Shown one piece after another: positions 48,638 to 55,894 of a stretch of 64,000 bases of DNA. The notes beneath the pieces were generated by a model that had not been told where the DNA came from, ran no database searches, and saw nothing but the letters and a program-made list of their open reading frames with translations. The DNA is from Fodinibacter luteus (GTDB lineage: Bacteria; Actinomycetota; Actinomycetes; Actinomycetales; Dermatophilaceae), in the NCBI RefSeq assembly GCF_039541575.1, contig NZ_BAABGM010000011.1, positions 62,001-126,000 on the forward strand, given 5' to 3'. Within the stretch, counting starts at the first letter, position 1. Each line of letters starts with the position of its first letter. The translations under genes were made by a program, and so were the position numbers.

Positions 48638-50305
48638 CTACGGCCGGTCGTTGCGCGGTCGGTGGGCCACCTTGCGGTCGGTGAGCAGGATCCACACGGC
48701 GAGCGCGACCCCGGCGACGACGGCGAAGAGGAAGAAGGCCATCGCGATCGCCGGGTAGCCGAACCACAGGGTCGTCGAGGGCACCCGCATCATGAGCGAG
48801 GCCCCGAGCACGGTCGCGGCGATGACGATGCCGAGGGTGATCCGGTTGGCCACCCGCTGGAGCACGGTGTGCAGCCGCTCCTCGTCGATCGCCTGGACGC
48901 GGATCGAGAACTCCCCCTCGGCGAGGGAGTCCATGATCCGGTTGGCCCGCTTCGGGAGCTGGGAGGTGAACTCCTTCGCCTCGATGGCGGCAGCGACGAT
49001 GCCCCCCGGGGAGACCTGCAGCCCGCCGGCGAGGATCTGCGAGACGTTGTCGCGGATCGCCTCCGCCGGCTCGAACGACGGGTCGAGGTGCAGCGTCGCC
49101 TGGTCGAGGTTGAGCAGGGCCTTGCCGATCATCGACATCTCCGCCGGCGGGCGCAGGCCGTGGGTGCCCGAGAGCCGGCTCAGCTCGACGAGCACCGTGC
49201 CGGCCTGGATCCCCGAGCCCGAGGCAACCGCCTCGGAGACGAGGTGCGAGACGTCGCCGCGGAAGGCCGCCGCGTCGTAGCCGTCGAGCGGGTGGCCCAT
49301 CGAGGCGAGGACGAGGGCGGCCTCCTCGCCGTCGCCGTCCATGATCGCCAGGAGCAGCTTGACGACGCGGTCCTGCAGCCGCGGGGGAACCGTCACGACC
49401 ATGCCGAGGTCGAGGAGGGCGAGCCGGCCGTCGGTCGTGAGCATGAGGTTGCCGGGGTGCGGGTCGGCGTGCAGCACACCCTTGTCGAGCATCATCCGCA
49501 GGTAGCACTGGAAGAGCTGCTCGACGATGGGGCGGGTGTCGTAGTCCATGAGCCCGAGCGGGCTGACGTCGGTGACCTTGCGCCCGTCGATGCGCTCCAT
49601 CGTGAGCACCCGGGGGCGGCAGTGGCCGACGACCGGCTCCGGCACGGTGATGAGGTCGTAGTCCTCGGTCAGCTCGACGAACCGCGCGAGGTTGCGCGCC
49701 TCGCGCAGGTAGTCGAGCTCGCCGGCGAGGGTGCGGCGGAACTCGGCGAGCAGCTTCGCGAAGCCGTACCGCCGCCCGACGTCGGTGCGGCGGTCGGCGA
49801 GCTCGGCGAGCCGGGCCATCGTCTCCATGTCCGCCCGGACGACCTCGCGCGCATCGGGGCGCTGCACCTTGACGACGACCTCCCGGCCGCTCGGCAGCAC
49901 GGCCCGGTGCACCTGGCCGAGCGAGGCGGCCGCGACCGGCTCCTCGTCGAACTCGGCGAAGACGTGCCGCAGGCCGACGCCGAAGTCCTCCTCGATGACC
50001 TGCTTGACGTCGTCGAACGGGATGGGTGCGACGGAGTCCTGGAGGGAGGCGAGGGCGGTGGTGTAGGACGCCGGCAGCAGGTCGAAGCGCGTCGACAGCA
50101 GCTGGCCCAGCTTGATGTACGTCGGGCCCATCGCCTCGAGGTCGGCGGCGAACCGCCGGGCCTTGTCCTCCTCGCCGAGCGGTGCGTCGTCGGCGACCGC
50201 GAACTCGTCGAGGCCGGCCCCGGAGACGAGGTCGGAGCGTCCGTACCGCAGGAGCAGGGCGGTCAGGCGGGCGTAGCGGGAGGCGGCGTCGGTGAGCGTG
50301 GCCAT
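48638..50305 (-). CDS. UbiB/ABC1-family atypical kinase
   Basis: A 555-residue protein: the family signature MGPTYIKLGQLLSTR (about 59-73), the invariant Ala-rich loop AAASLGQVHRA, VVVKVQRPD, and the catalytic HADPHPGNLML with LLDLGMV (about 290-325). Two C-terminal transmembrane helices (about 495-515, 520-545) anchor it. UbiB proteins are ATPases linked to isoprenoid quinone or lipid metabolism. ATG 50305 has no clear ribosome binding site and a CATGAT -10-like box, so possibly leaderless. Confidence 0.92.
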   Translation of the reverse strand: MATLTDAASRYARLTALLLRYGRSDLVSGAGLDEFAVADDAPLGEEDKARRFAADLEAMGPTYIKLGQLLSTRFDLLPASYTTALASLQDSVAPIPFDDVKQVIEEDFGVGLRHVFAEFDEEPVAAASLGQVHRAVLPSGREVVVKVQRPDAREVVRADMETMARLAELADRRTDVGRRYGFAKLLAEFRRTLAGELDYLREARNLARFVELTEDYDLITVPEPVVGHCRPRVLTMERIDGRKVTDVSPLGLMDYDTRPIVEQLFQCYLRMMLDKGVLHADPHPGNLMLTTDGRLALLDLGMVVTVPPRLQDRVVKLLLAIMDGDGEEAALVLASMGHPLDGYDAAAFRGDVSHLVSEAVASGSGIQAGTVLVELSRLSGTHGLRPPAEMSMIGKALLNLDQATLHLDPSFEPAEAIRDNVSQILAGGLQVSPGGIVAAAIEAKEFTSQLPKRANRIMDSLAEGEFSIRVQAIDEERLHTVLQRVANRITLGIVIAATVLGASLMMRVPSTTLWFGYPAIAMAFFLFAVVAGVALAVWILLTDRKVAHRPRNDRP

Positions 50306-50326
50306 GACCCCATCATGCTGGCTCCC

Positions 50327-50394
50327 GGGCCGCGCACCGGAGGCGGGCCGGGTCACTGCGGGGCCGCGCACCGGAGGCGGGCCGGGGTCACTGC
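50327..50394. repeat. Recent 34-bp tandem duplication
   Basis: 50327-50360 and 50361-50394 are identical except for one extra G in the second copy. The second copy contains the stop codon and last bases of the DUF1801 gene. Confidence 0.85.
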
Positions 50395-50777
50395 CCGGCG
50401 CGCTCCTGCGCGACGCGGGCCTCGACGACCCGGCGCACGACGTCGTCCGGCAGCGGTGCCCCGGGCTGGAAGCGCAGGGTCGAGCCCGACCACCGCACGC
50501 CGCCCAGCGCATCCGCCATCCCGGCGAGCAGGTCGGGTCGCATCGTGATGAGGCTCAACCCGGACCTCGACGCGTTGAGGGCGAGGAGCGGCCGGGAGAG
50601 CACGAAGGTGGGCACGCCGTACGAGATCCGTTCCGTCGCGTCGGGGACGAGCTCGCGGATGCGGGCCCGCAGGGCGAGCAGCTCGTCCCGCTGGTCCGCC
50701 GGCAGGCGCTCGAACCACGCCTCGACGTCCTTCACGCTGTCGTCCACGGTGTCGTCCACGGTCACTCTCCGGATCAC
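50388..50777 (-). CDS. DUF1801-domain protein
   Basis: A 129-residue protein. VEAWFERLPADQRDELLALRARIRELVPDATERISYGVPTF is the usual DUF1801/YdhG opening, with the ISYGVPTF motif and a C-terminal helix after the LRFQPGAPLP stretch. Function of the family is unknown. GTG 50777 directly follows the upstream TGA without a gap; an internal GTG (50765) is possible. Its end is altered by the tandem duplication that overlaps the stop region. Confidence 0.8.
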   Translation of the reverse strand: MIRRVTVDDTVDDSVKDVEAWFERLPADQRDELLALRARIRELVPDATERISYGVPTFVLSRPLLALNASRSGLSLITMRPDLLAGMADALGGVRWSGSTLRFQPGAPLPDDVVRRVVEARVAQERAGQ

Positions 50778-51059
50778 TCAGGGGCAGGCGCAGGGGATGG
50801 ACGCGCAGCGCGGGCACCCGGCGGCATACCGCTGCACCGCGGCGGCGAGGTCGACGTCCATCTGGTTCGCCAGTGACGCCACCCAGGCGAGGACGTCCGC
50901 GAACTCGTGCTCGCGCTGCGCCGGGCTGCCCTTGCGCACCGCCTGGGCGAGCTCACCGACCTCCTCGGCGAGCCAGGCGACGGTGCTCGGCACCCCGCGC
51001 TCGCGGTCGCGCTCGCCATAGGTGCGCTCGATGACGTCCTGGAGGCTCGCGAGGTCCAT
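50778..51059 (-). CDS. MazG-like nucleotide pyrophosphohydrolase with Cys-rich tail
   Basis: A 93-residue minimal MazG: EEVGELAQAVRKG and HEFADVLAWVASL provide the E-x-x-E ... E-x-x-D magnesium-binding motif (about residues 32-62). MazG-type enzymes hydrolyse nucleoside triphosphates or related nucleotides. Unusual is the final stretch CPRCASIPCACP, a C-x2-C-x4-C-x-C tail that could bind metal. ATG 51059; the gene runs directly into DUF1801. Confidence 0.82.
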   Translation of the reverse strand: MDLASLQDVIERTYGERDRERGVPSTVAWLAEEVGELAQAVRKGSPAQREHEFADVLAWVASLANQMDVDLAAAVQRYAAGCPRCASIPCACP

Positions 51060-51200
51060 GCGCGGCAACCTACCCGCCCGACGATCGCCCCCCACCGGCA
51101 CAAGGGTCGGACAAGGCGGGGTCAGGGCCCCGATGTCTCCGAGGCTTGTTCGTCGCCCGGTCGAAAGAGTCCCCTGAGCCGCCCGGGCGGGCCCGCGACA

Positions 51201-51875
51201 TCAGTTCAGCGACGCCCCGCCCGGCGAGGGCGGCGTCGGGACGGCGCCGAAGCGCCCGACGATGGCCGTCTCCCGGCGCAGGAGGGCGAGGACGGTGCGC
51301 AGCCGGGTCGCGGCGTCGGCGCCCTCGAGCACCCGCTGCCGGTCCCGCGGGTCGAGCGCCATCCGCTCGGCGACCCGGTAGGCCAGCTGCCCGGGGCTCG
51401 CCTCGACCGGCTCGGCCTGCACGCCGAGGCCCGCGAGGTAGGACTCGTGCTCGCGCAGCACCCGTGCCGACAGTTCGGCGACGGCCCCGTCGGGGTGGAC
51501 CGGGTCGACGGGTGGCTCCTCGAGGAAGGCCACCCGGCCGGTCGTCCAGGGGGTCTGCGCGTCGGGGTCGACCCCGTCGAGGCGGAAGCGACGCACGCCC
51601 GTCGCCACGAGGTGCACGACCGGGCCGGCCGGGCCGTCCGCGAGGGCCATCGCGTCGACCCTTGCCTCGCACCCGATCTCGTGCAGGTCGCGGACCGCGT
51701 CGCTCCCCACCTCGTGCCCGGTTCGGATGAGCGCGACGCCGAAGCGGCGGTCGTCCTCGGCGCGCTCGGCGAGGGTGCGCGCCAGCTCGAGGTAGCGCGG
51801 CTCGAAGAGCTGGAGCGGCAGCCGCCCACCGGGCAGCAGGACGGTGCCGAGCGGGAAGAGGGCGAGTGACGGCAT
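51201..51875 (-). CDS. Lon N-terminal (substrate-binding) domain protein
   Basis: A 224-residue protein consisting only of the Lon substrate-binding (LAN) domain: ALFPLGTVLLPGGRLPLQLFEPRYLELA at the N-terminus is diagnostic; RFGVALIRTGHEVG and GVRRFRLDG follow. No ATPase or protease domain is present, as in the stand-alone LAN proteins common in actinobacteria, whose role is unknown. ATG 51875 lies five bases after a TACAGT box (51881-51886), so leaderless. Confidence 0.88.
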   Translation of the reverse strand: MPSLALFPLGTVLLPGGRLPLQLFEPRYLELARTLAERAEDDRRFGVALIRTGHEVGSDAVRDLHEIGCEARVDAMALADGPAGPVVHLVATGVRRFRLDGVDPDAQTPWTTGRVAFLEEPPVDPVHPDGAVAELSARVLREHESYLAGLGVQAEPVEASPGQLAYRVAERMALDPRDRQRVLEGADAATRLRTVLALLRRETAIVGRFGAVPTPPSPGGASLN

Positions 51876-51880
51876 ACGCC

Positions 51881-51886
51881 ACTGTA
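51881..51886 (-). promoter_or_regulatory. -10 box (TACAGT) of the Lon-N gene
   Basis: TACAGT read on the minus strand, five bases before ATG 51875. Confidence 0.45.
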
Positions 51887-51943
51887 GGCGTCCGCCGCCG
51901 GGCGGTGCCGCGCACCGATTCGGGGGATGCCGGTCCCGTCCCG

Positions 51944-51949
51944 TAGGCT
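51944..51949 (+). promoter_or_regulatory. -10 box (TAGGCT) of the DEAD-box helicase gene
   Basis: TAGGCT is the only good TANNNT match upstream and predicts a start near 51956, giving a leader of about 165 nt. Confidence 0.5.
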
Positions 51950-51955
51950 GTGCGA

Positions 51956-52122
51956 CGCGGCCCGCCCTCTGCCTCGGGCTGCGTTCTCTTTGATGTCGAT
52001 GCCTTCGCGTCGGGACCACGCTCCCGACACGGCGCCGCGGCCCAGAGCCCCGCCCGGCAGAACATCCCGCGTCGTCGCCGACCACCGTGTCCGCGCCGAC
52101 CCCCGAACCACGAAGGACCCCC
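51956..52122 (+). promoter_or_regulatory. Long structured 5' leader of the DEAD-box helicase
   Basis: About 167 nt without a coding frame. It has a less GC-rich segment (TTCTCTTTGATGTCGATG, about 51984-52001) and then a perfect 7-bp hairpin GTCGGGA-CCACGC-TCCCGAC (52009-52028). Long leaders of DEAD-box genes are often autoregulatory or cold-responsive; here that is only an inference. Confidence 0.4.
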
Positions 52123-53565
52123 ATGTCCAGCACCACCTTCGGCACGCTCGGCGTGCCCGCCCCCCTCGTCGAAGTGCTCGCCGCCCAGCGGATCACGACC
52201 CCGACGCCGATCCAGGCCGCGACCCTGCCCGACTCCCTCGCGGGTCGCGACGTCCTCGGCCGCGGCCGCACCGGCTCGGGAAAGACGCTCGCGTTCGTGC
52301 TGCCGATGCTGACCCGCCTGTCGCAGAGCACGACCCGCCGGATGCCGGGCCGTCCCCGCGCGCTCGTCCTCGCCCCGACCCGTGAGCTCGCCACCCAGAT
52401 CGACGAGGCCCTCGCCCCGCTCGCGGCCCGCCTCGGCCTCACCTCGCGCACCGTCTTCGGCGGTGTCGGGCAGAACCCGCAGGTCTCGGCCCTGCGTCGC
52501 GGCGTCGACGTCGTCGTCGCCTGCCCCGGTCGGCTCGAGGACCTCATCGGCCAGGGCCACGTGTCCCTCGACGCCGTCGAGGTCACCGTCATCGACGAGG
52601 CCGACCACATGGCCGACCTCGGCTTCCTCCCCCAGGTGCGCCGGCTCCTCGACGCCACCCCCCGGCGCGGCCAGCGGATGCTCTTCTCCGCGACGCTCGA
52701 CGCCGGCATCGGCGTCATCGCGAACCGCTACCTCCACGACCCGGTGACCCACGAGGCCGACTCGGCCCAGTCGCCCGTCGCGACGATGGCGCACCACGTC
52801 CTCCACGTCACCCCCGACGGCCACCTCCCGGTCCTCCTCGACCTCGTCGCAGCACCGGGACGCGCCGTCGTGTTCACCCGGACGAAGCACCGCGCGAAGA
52901 AGCTCGCGCGCCAGCTCAACGGCTCGGGCGTGCCCGCGGTCGAGCTGCACGGCAACCTGAGCCAGAACGCCCGTACCCGCACGATGGACGCCTTCCACTC
53001 GGGCGCCGCCCGCACCCTCGTCGCGACCGACATCGCCGCGCGCGGCATCCACGTCGACGACGTCGCCCTCGTCATCCACGCCGACCCGCCGGTCGAGCAC
53101 AAGGCCTACACCCACCGCTCCGGCCGCACCGCGCGCGCCGGCGCCTCCGGGACCGTCATCACGCTCATGACCGACGACCAGGTCCGCGACGTGCGCGACC
53201 TCACCCGCAAGGCCGGGGTGCGCGCCACGACGACGCGCGTCCACGCCACCCACCCGCTGCTCCAGGAGCTCGCGCCCGGCGACCGCTCGTTCGAGGGCGG
53301 GTACGCCGCCCCGGTGGCCGTCGCGTCCCCACGCCGCGGCTCCGGTTCCGGTTCCCGCTCGGGATCGGGCTCCGGATCACGCTCGGCATCCGCCGCCCGC
53401 TCGGGCGCCGGCTCCGCCGGCGGCTCCGGGCAGCGCCGTCGCGGCCCGGGGGGTCCCGGTAGCACGGCCCGGGGCGGGTCCGGCGGCGCCGGCCGGCCGG
53501 CATCCTCGCGTCCGGCCCGCTCGGCGGCCTCGTTCTCCGAGGGCGCCGGCGGCCGCTCCCGCTGA
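52123..53565 (+). CDS. DEAD-box RNA helicase
   Basis: A 480-residue ATP-dependent RNA helicase. Motifs in order: Q motif TPTPIQAATLP, Walker A GRTGSGKT, PTRELATQI, DEADHMADLGF, SAT, then domain 2 with VVFTRTK, ATDIAARGIHVDDV and HRSGRTARAG. About 90 C-terminal residues are Ser/Gly/Arg-rich, suited for RNA binding. ATG 52123 has GAAGGA upstream. It probably unwinds structured mRNA or assists ribosome assembly; the long leader suggests feedback control. Confidence 0.93.
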   Translation: MSSTTFGTLGVPAPLVEVLAAQRITTPTPIQAATLPDSLAGRDVLGRGRTGSGKTLAFVLPMLTRLSQSTTRRMPGRPRALVLAPTRELATQIDEALAPLAARLGLTSRTVFGGVGQNPQVSALRRGVDVVVACPGRLEDLIGQGHVSLDAVEVTVIDEADHMADLGFLPQVRRLLDATPRRGQRMLFSATLDAGIGVIANRYLHDPVTHEADSAQSPVATMAHHVLHVTPDGHLPVLLDLVAAPGRAVVFTRTKHRAKKLARQLNGSGVPAVELHGNLSQNARTRTMDAFHSGAARTLVATDIAARGIHVDDVALVIHADPPVEHKAYTHRSGRTARAGASGTVITLMTDDQVRDVRDLTRKAGVRATTTRVHATHPLLQELAPGDRSFEGGYAAPVAVASPRRGSGSGSRSGSGSGSRSASAARSGAGSAGGSGQRRRGPGGPGSTARGGSGGAGRPASSRPARSAASFSEGAGGRSR

Positions 53566-53590
53566 CGCGGGACCGCACAGCCGCGGCGGC

Positions 53591-53596
53591 TACGGT
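53591..53596 (+). promoter_or_regulatory. -10 box (TACGGT) of the M50-like gene
   Basis: TACGGT, nine bases before ATG 53606; no ribosome binding site, so leaderless is likely. Confidence 0.45.
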
Positions 53597-53605
53597 CTGC
53601 TGTCC

Positions 53606-54322
53606 ATGGACTGGCTCGGCGAGGTGTGGGCCCGGGTGCTGCCCGAGCAGGTCGTCGCCCTGTCCGGCGCGCCCGTCGTCGCCGTCCTCGTCGCGGCGCT
53701 CGTGGCCGTCGCCGTCGAGCCGCTGTGGCGGGTGCTGCGCCTCGGCGTCACCCTCGTCCACGAGCTCGGCCACGCGAGCGTCGGCATCCTGGCCGGCCGC
53801 CGCTTCACCGGGTTCGTCCTGCGCGGTGACATGTCCGGCCACGCCGTGACGGTGGGCCCCGCCCGCGGGCTCGGGCGCGTGCTCACGACGTGGGCCGGCT
53901 ACCCCGCCCCCGCCGTCGTCGGTGCGGCCGCCGTCTGGCTCGCCGTGCGCGGCTGGTCGGCCCCGGTGCTGACCGTCGTGCTCGCGGTCCTCGTCGTCGC
54001 GGCGCTGCGGGCCCGGTCGGCCCTCACCGGGGCGGTCGTCGCGGTCGCCGTGCTCGGCGCGGGCGCGCTGTGGTGGGCGGGCGACGCCCGGCTGCAGGCC
54101 CAGGTCGTCGTGGCCGCCGGTGTCGTGCTCCTCGTCGGTGCGTGGCGCCACCTCGCCGCGGTGCTCACGACGCCGGATGCCGGCACGAGCGACCCGGGCG
54201 TGCTCGCGCGCCTCACGCGCGTCCCGAGGGCGGTGTGGAACGCGACCTTCGTCCTCGTGCTCGCCGGGGCGTCGTGGGTGGCCGGGAGCACCGTGCTCGA
54301 CGCCTCCGGCATCCTCGCCTGA
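53606..54322 (+). CDS. M50B-like membrane metallopeptidase
   Basis: A 238-residue membrane protein with six or so helices. The zinc motif HELGH lies at about 52-56 (LVHELGHASVGILAGRRFTGF), after the first helix, as in site-2-protease-like M50B proteins, which cleave or process proteins within membranes. A second conserved stretch is TTWAGYPAPAVVGAA. The second metal-ligand Asp (N/D-x-x-G) is not obvious, so activity is uncertain. Substrate unknown. Confidence 0.78.
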   Translation: MDWLGEVWARVLPEQVVALSGAPVVAVLVAALVAVAVEPLWRVLRLGVTLVHELGHASVGILAGRRFTGFVLRGDMSGHAVTVGPARGLGRVLTTWAGYPAPAVVGAAAVWLAVRGWSAPVLTVVLAVLVVAALRARSALTGAVVAVAVLGAGALWWAGDARLQAQVVVAAGVVLLVGAWRHLAAVLTTPDAGTSDPGVLARLTRVPRAVWNATFVLVLAGASWVAGSTVLDASGILA

Positions 54323-54363
54323 GCCCGCTCGCCCGGGCACGCTCGCGCCGATCGCCCCGGGCG

Positions 54364-54369
54364 TAGGCT
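54364..54369 (+). promoter_or_regulatory. -10 box (TAGGCT)
   Basis: TAGGCT, about 33 bases before GTG 54403, upstream of a GGAGG ribosome binding site. Confidence 0.45.
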
Positions 54370-54402
54370 CCGGCTGGAGGTTCCCACCACCCGGAGGTGC
54401 CC

Positions 54403-54807
54403 GTGCCCGGCCGAAGCAGCTACACCGCGGACGAGGTCGAGGCCTGCCGGGCGAACGCCGACGCGCTGCTCGCCGCCTGGGAGGCGAACGACGTCGACGA
54501 CACCACGCTCGAGAACCTCGTGTTCGCGCAGGCCGTCGTGGCCCTCGACGCCTGGTTCGCGCACCGGCTGCGCACCCTGGAGGGCACGGGCGGCAACCCG
54601 ATGAACGAGGTGCGGGTGCTCGCCGACTCGATCGTCGGCAACGACGGCCGGCTCCGGCTCGCCGACGGCATCCGGTGGGCTCCCGAGCGCACGGTGCTGC
54701 GCCTCGCGGCCGGGGACGAGGTGCTCGTGTCCGCCGACGACTACGAGCGGCTCGCCGGGTCCTACCTCGCGGCGATCGAGGCGACCTACGTCGATCCCGC
54801 CTCCTGA
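54403..54807 (+). CDS. Hypothetical protein
   Basis: A 134-residue soluble protein, mostly helical at the N-terminus (SYTADEVEACRANADALLAAWE) with conserved-looking FAQAVVALDAWFAHRLRTLEG and a C-terminal TVLRLAAGDEVLVSADDYERLAGSYLAAIEATY. I do not recognise the family. GTG 54403 follows GGAGG by five bases; GTG 54397 would overlap that site. The acidic, low-Cys composition and lack of membrane segments suggest a cytosolic protein. Confidence 0.75.
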   Translation: MPGRSSYTADEVEACRANADALLAAWEANDVDDTTLENLVFAQAVVALDAWFAHRLRTLEGTGGNPMNEVRVLADSIVGNDGRLRLADGIRWAPERTVLRLAAGDEVLVSADDYERLAGSYLAAIEATYVDPAS

Positions 54808-54830
54808 GGCCCTTCGCGGGCACCCGGGTC

Positions 54831-54836
54831 TAGCGT
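54831..54836 (+). promoter_or_regulatory. -10 box (TAGCGT) of the DUF4177 gene
   Basis: TAGCGT ends six bases before ATG 54843, consistent with a leaderless mRNA. Confidence 0.5.
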
Positions 54837-54842
54837 GGGGGC

Positions 54843-55043
54843 ATGGCATACGAGTACAGGGTCGTCGAGCTCCGCGAGAAGATGATCGGCGGGAAGGTGT
54901 CTGGCGACCGGCTGCAGAAGCTGCTCAACGAGAACGCCGCCCAGGGCTGGCAGCTCAAGGCGATCACGTCGGCCGACGTCAAGGGACGGGTCGGCCCCGG
55001 CGGCGTCGAGGGGCTCCTCGTCACCTTCGAGCGTCAGGTCTGA
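54843..55043 (+). CDS. DUF4177-type small protein
   Basis: A 66-residue protein: the opening YEYRVVELREKM and the segment LNENAAQGWQLKAIT match the DUF4177 pattern (a small beta-alpha fold with a conserved Gly-Trp). Function unknown. Its last 10 bp overlap the end of the convergent IclR gene. Confidence 0.78.
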   Translation: MAYEYRVVELREKMIGGKVSGDRLQKLLNENAAQGWQLKAITSADVKGRVGPGGVEGLLVTFERQV

Positions 55044-55846
55044 GCCGGCACGACCTCGACGTGCGGCCGGCGCTGCCACAGCGCCCAGTCGTCGCTGACG
55101 TCGGCGGCCGTGCGCCGCAGCATCGGGAGCAGCTCGTCGAGGAGCCGCTCGGTCGAGGTCTCGGCGGCGTGGACGGTGATGTTCATCGCCGCGCGCACGG
55201 CGCCCGTGCCGTCGCGCACCGGCACGGCCACCGAGCGCACCCCGGGTGCGAGCTCCTCGTCGGCGAGTGCCCAGCCGCGGGCCCGCACGCGCGCCAGCTC
55301 GTCGTCGAGCTCCTCACGCGGACGCACGAGGTGGCCGCGCAGCCCGGAGCGGCTCGGCTGCTCGAGCACGGCGTCGAGGTCCGCCGGGTCGAGCGCGGCG
55401 AGCAGCACCTTGCCCTGCGACGTCGGCGGGGCGGGGAAGCGCGTGCCGACCTCGACCCGCAGGGCGATGATCTTGGGCACCGACACCCGGGCGACGTAGA
55501 CGATGTCCGAACCGTCGAGCTGGGCCATCGACGAGGACTCTCGGGTCTGCGCGACGAGCGCCTCCATCCGGGGCCGGGCGATCTCCCACAGGCCGAGCGA
55601 GGACGCGTAGGCCGTGCCGAGGGCGAGGACCCGCGGCGTCAGCGAGAAGACGCCGTCCCGTGACCGGACGAAACCGAGCTCCTCGAGGGTGAGCAGGAGC
55701 CGACGAGCCGTCGGACGGGCCAGGCCGGTGGCCTGCGCGACGTCGCTCAACGACATCTGCGGGCGGTCCGGCCCGAACGCGGAGATGACGTCGAGGCCTC
55801 GTGCCAGCGCCTCGACGAAGTCGGGTCCCTGACCTCGCCCGGCCAT
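55034..55846 (-). CDS. IclR-family transcriptional regulator (PcaR/PobR-like)
   Basis: A 270-residue regulator. The N-terminal winged helix (about 12-75) has SLSDVAQATGLARPTARRLLLTLEELGF; the C-terminal effector domain carries SMAQLDGSDIVYVARV, FPAPPTSQGKVLLAAL and the GVRSVAVPVRDGTGAVRAAMNITVHA motif. PcaR/PobR-type members control aromatic degradation. It lies downstream of the amidohydrolase on the same strand and is the likely controller of the divergent catabolic genes. ATG 55846 is preferred, since GTG 55849 leaves no room after GAGGAGG. Confidence 0.9.
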   Translation of the reverse strand: MAGRGQGPDFVEALARGLDVISAFGPDRPQMSLSDVAQATGLARPTARRLLLTLEELGFVRSRDGVFSLTPRVLALGTAYASSLGLWEIARPRMEALVAQTRESSSMAQLDGSDIVYVARVSVPKIIALRVEVGTRFPAPPTSQGKVLLAALDPADLDAVLEQPSRSGLRGHLVRPREELDDELARVRARGWALADEELAPGVRSVAVPVRDGTGAVRAAMNITVHAAETSTERLLDELLPMLRRTAADVSDDWALWQRRPHVEVVPAQT

Positions 55847-55894
55847 CACGCCTCCTCGATCGTCGCCGCGCGGTGCTCGCGCGCGCGCCGCACC

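Noticed and set aside
51070..51075. GGGTAG before the MazG-like gene
   Set aside because: No GNNT at 15-16 nt spacing upstream, so it was left out of the SigB set.
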